A stretch of 5,958 nt of DNA, taken from assembly GCA_027064565.1 (NCBI GenBank), contig JAMOPK010000380.1, forward strand, positions 1 to 5,958, read 5' to 3'. The position numbers were made by a program, and so were the translations under genes. Under the pieces are notes generated by a model, which was not told the DNA's origin, did not search any database, and worked only from the letters and a program-made list of their open reading frames with translations. Every line of letters starts with the position of its first letter. Within the stretch, counting starts at the first letter, position 1. Below are positions 5,645 through 5,958 of the stretch, one piece after another. The DNA comes from Caldifarciminota bacterium (GTDB taxonomy: Bacteria > Hydrothermota > Hydrothermia > B15-G9).

Positions 5645-5722
5645 TGGTCGGGGCGAGTGGACTCGAACCACCGACCCCCAGCCCCCCATGCTGGTGCGCT
5701 AACCAAGCTGCGCTACGCCCCG
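5645..5722 (-). tRNA. tRNA-Pro, anticodon GGG, CCA encoded
   Basis: The reverse complement folds as a complete cloverleaf of 78 nt. The acceptor stem is CGGGGCG/CGCCCCG with the C1-G72 pair typical of bacterial tRNA-Pro. The D arm is GCGC/GCGC with a ten-base loop containing GG. The anticodon arm is CCAGC/GCTGG with loop ATGGGGG, giving anticodon GGG (reads CCC and, by wobble, CCU). The T arm is GGTGG/CCACT around TTCGAGT with one G-U pair. The discriminator A is followed by a gene-encoded CCA (5645-5647). The anticodon loop has A at position 32 and G at 38, so these cannot form the A-U pair that I recall from E. coli tRNA-Pro(GGG). A sigma70 promoter lies about 29 bases upstream. Confidence 0.97.
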
Positions 5723-5750
5723 ACCAAACGAGTCTTTTGAAAGCGTGCAT

Positions 5751-5779
5751 ATTATATCCGCCATCCAATTTTCCGTCAA
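5751..5779 (-). promoter_or_regulatory. Sigma70 promoter of tRNA-Pro and probably the whole gene series
   Basis: On the minus strand -35 TTGACG (5779-5774) and -10 TATAAT (5756-5751) are separated by exactly 17 nt: five of six and six of six consensus bases. Transcription would start near 5744-5746, leaving a leader of about 22-24 nt before the mature tRNA 5' end at 5722. No other promoter of similar quality was noticed upstream of the eight coupled genes, so it may drive all of them. The bases after the -10 (ATGCACGC) are moderately GC-rich; stringent control cannot be judged from this. Confidence 0.9.
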
Positions 5780-5958
5780 CGTCTCGAACCTGATGGGGAA
5801 GGAAAATCCAGATTGAGCTTTCGGGGCAACGGTTTTTCAAAATTTTGATGTGCATTGACGGCCGGGGACAGCCATCCCACCTGATATTGGGGTTCCTCAC
5901 TTCCCATTTTTGACTGCTCCATCAAGGAATAAGTGAGGACTGGTGAGTCAGGCGTCCC
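5776..5958 (-). CDS. Open frame entering from the right edge, possible C-terminus of an unknown protein
   Basis: A 60-codon minus-strand frame is open from the window edge to a TGA at 5778-5776. It reads through MEQSKMGSEEPQYQVGWLSP and ends DFPSPSGSRR. I do not recognise the protein. The composition is plausible for a polar protein tail but also for chance: 60 codons without a stop is not rare at this GC. No Shine-Dalgarno site precedes the internal ATGs, so if real it is the end of a longer gene. Its stop codon overlaps the -35 hexamer of the tRNA promoter. An inverted repeat lies inside the frame, which argues somewhat for non-coding DNA. Confidence 0.2.
   Translation of the reverse strand, partial: GTPDSPVLTYSLMEQSKMGSEEPQYQVGWLSPAVNAHQNFEKPLPRKLNLDFPSPSGSRR
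5894..5939. repeat. 9-bp perfect inverted repeat near the right edge
   Basis: TCCTCACTT (5894-5902) is the exact reverse complement of AAGTGAGGA (5931-5939), with a 28-nt loop. No T tract follows on either strand, so it is not an intrinsic terminator. A short GACT-GGTG-AGTC dyad follows directly (5938-5949). It could be a binding site, the end of a small mobile or repeat element cut by the window, or chance. Confidence 0.4.

Noticed and set aside
5633..5689. N-terminal extension of the glycosyltransferase to an ATG inside the tRNA
   Set aside because: The extra 19 residues are encoded by the tRNA-Pro gene itself, and the family begins close to the ILVLIPAFNEE motif, so ATG 5632-5630 is the start.
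5637..5900. 87-codon minus-strand frame running through the tRNA and its promoter
   Set aside because: It reads the full tRNA-Pro and the TATAAT/TTGACG promoter as codons and has no recognisable protein features.
1..5958. CRISPR array, insertion sequence, phage or toxin-antitoxin system
   Set aside because: No spaced direct repeats, transposase or integrase motifs, or small toxin-like gene pairs were seen; the coding space is filled by recognisable chromosomal genes.

Overview
The window reads as chromosomal DNA of a bacterium with moderately high GC. The evidence is a sigma70-type promoter (TTGACG, 17-nt spacer, TATAAT), two strong AGGAGG-type ribosome binding sites, a bacterial-type tRNA-Pro, and bacterial versions of SurE, Pcm, RlmB and an HD-domain class II tRNA nucleotidyltransferase. 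Nothing here fixes the phylum. The mix of housekeeping genes with a secreted single-domain CBM48 protein and a small HEAT-repeat protein would suit an uncultured or candidate-phylum lineage, but that is only an impression. No transposase, phage gene, CRISPR array or toxin-antitoxin pair is visible.

All genes lie on the minus strand, so the layout is read from right to left. The right edge (5723-5958) holds no confident gene. It has a 60-codon open frame running in from the edge (perhaps the tail of an upstream gene), a 9-bp inverted repeat and a near-consensus promoter (5751-5779). The promoter precedes tRNA-Pro(GGG) (5645-5722, CCA encoded). Only 12 nt after the tRNA a packed series of eight protein genes begins: a family 2 glycosyltransferase (4955-5632), surE (4218-4958), pcm (3590-4240), rlmB (2871-3590), a secreted CBM48-domain protein (2449-2874), a HEAT-repeat protein (1892-2452), a class II CCA-adding-type nucleotidyltransferase (465-1895) and a YfiM/DUF2279-like small protein (106-468). 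Every junction between these genes is an overlap: 4 nt in six cases, 1 nt for pcm/rlmB and 23 nt for surE/pcm. The layout strongly suggests one translationally coupled transcript.

The left end (22-105) is an AT-rich spacer with an 11-bp perfect dyad, a second candidate promoter and a strong ribosome binding site. An ATG at 21 starts a new gene, of which only seven codons are inside the window.

By theme, the cluster combines tRNA supply and 3'-end maintenance (tRNA-Pro, the CCA enzyme), rRNA modification (RlmB) and damage or survival functions (SurE nucleotidase, Pcm protein repair). It also carries envelope-associated or unknown parts (GT2, CBM48 protein, HEAT protein, YfiM-like protein). 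The surE-pcm pairing is well known in bacteria. The CBM48, HEAT and YfiM-like genes in the same coupled unit are the least explained part and the best candidates for something not yet described. No clearly new system can be demonstrated from this sequence alone.
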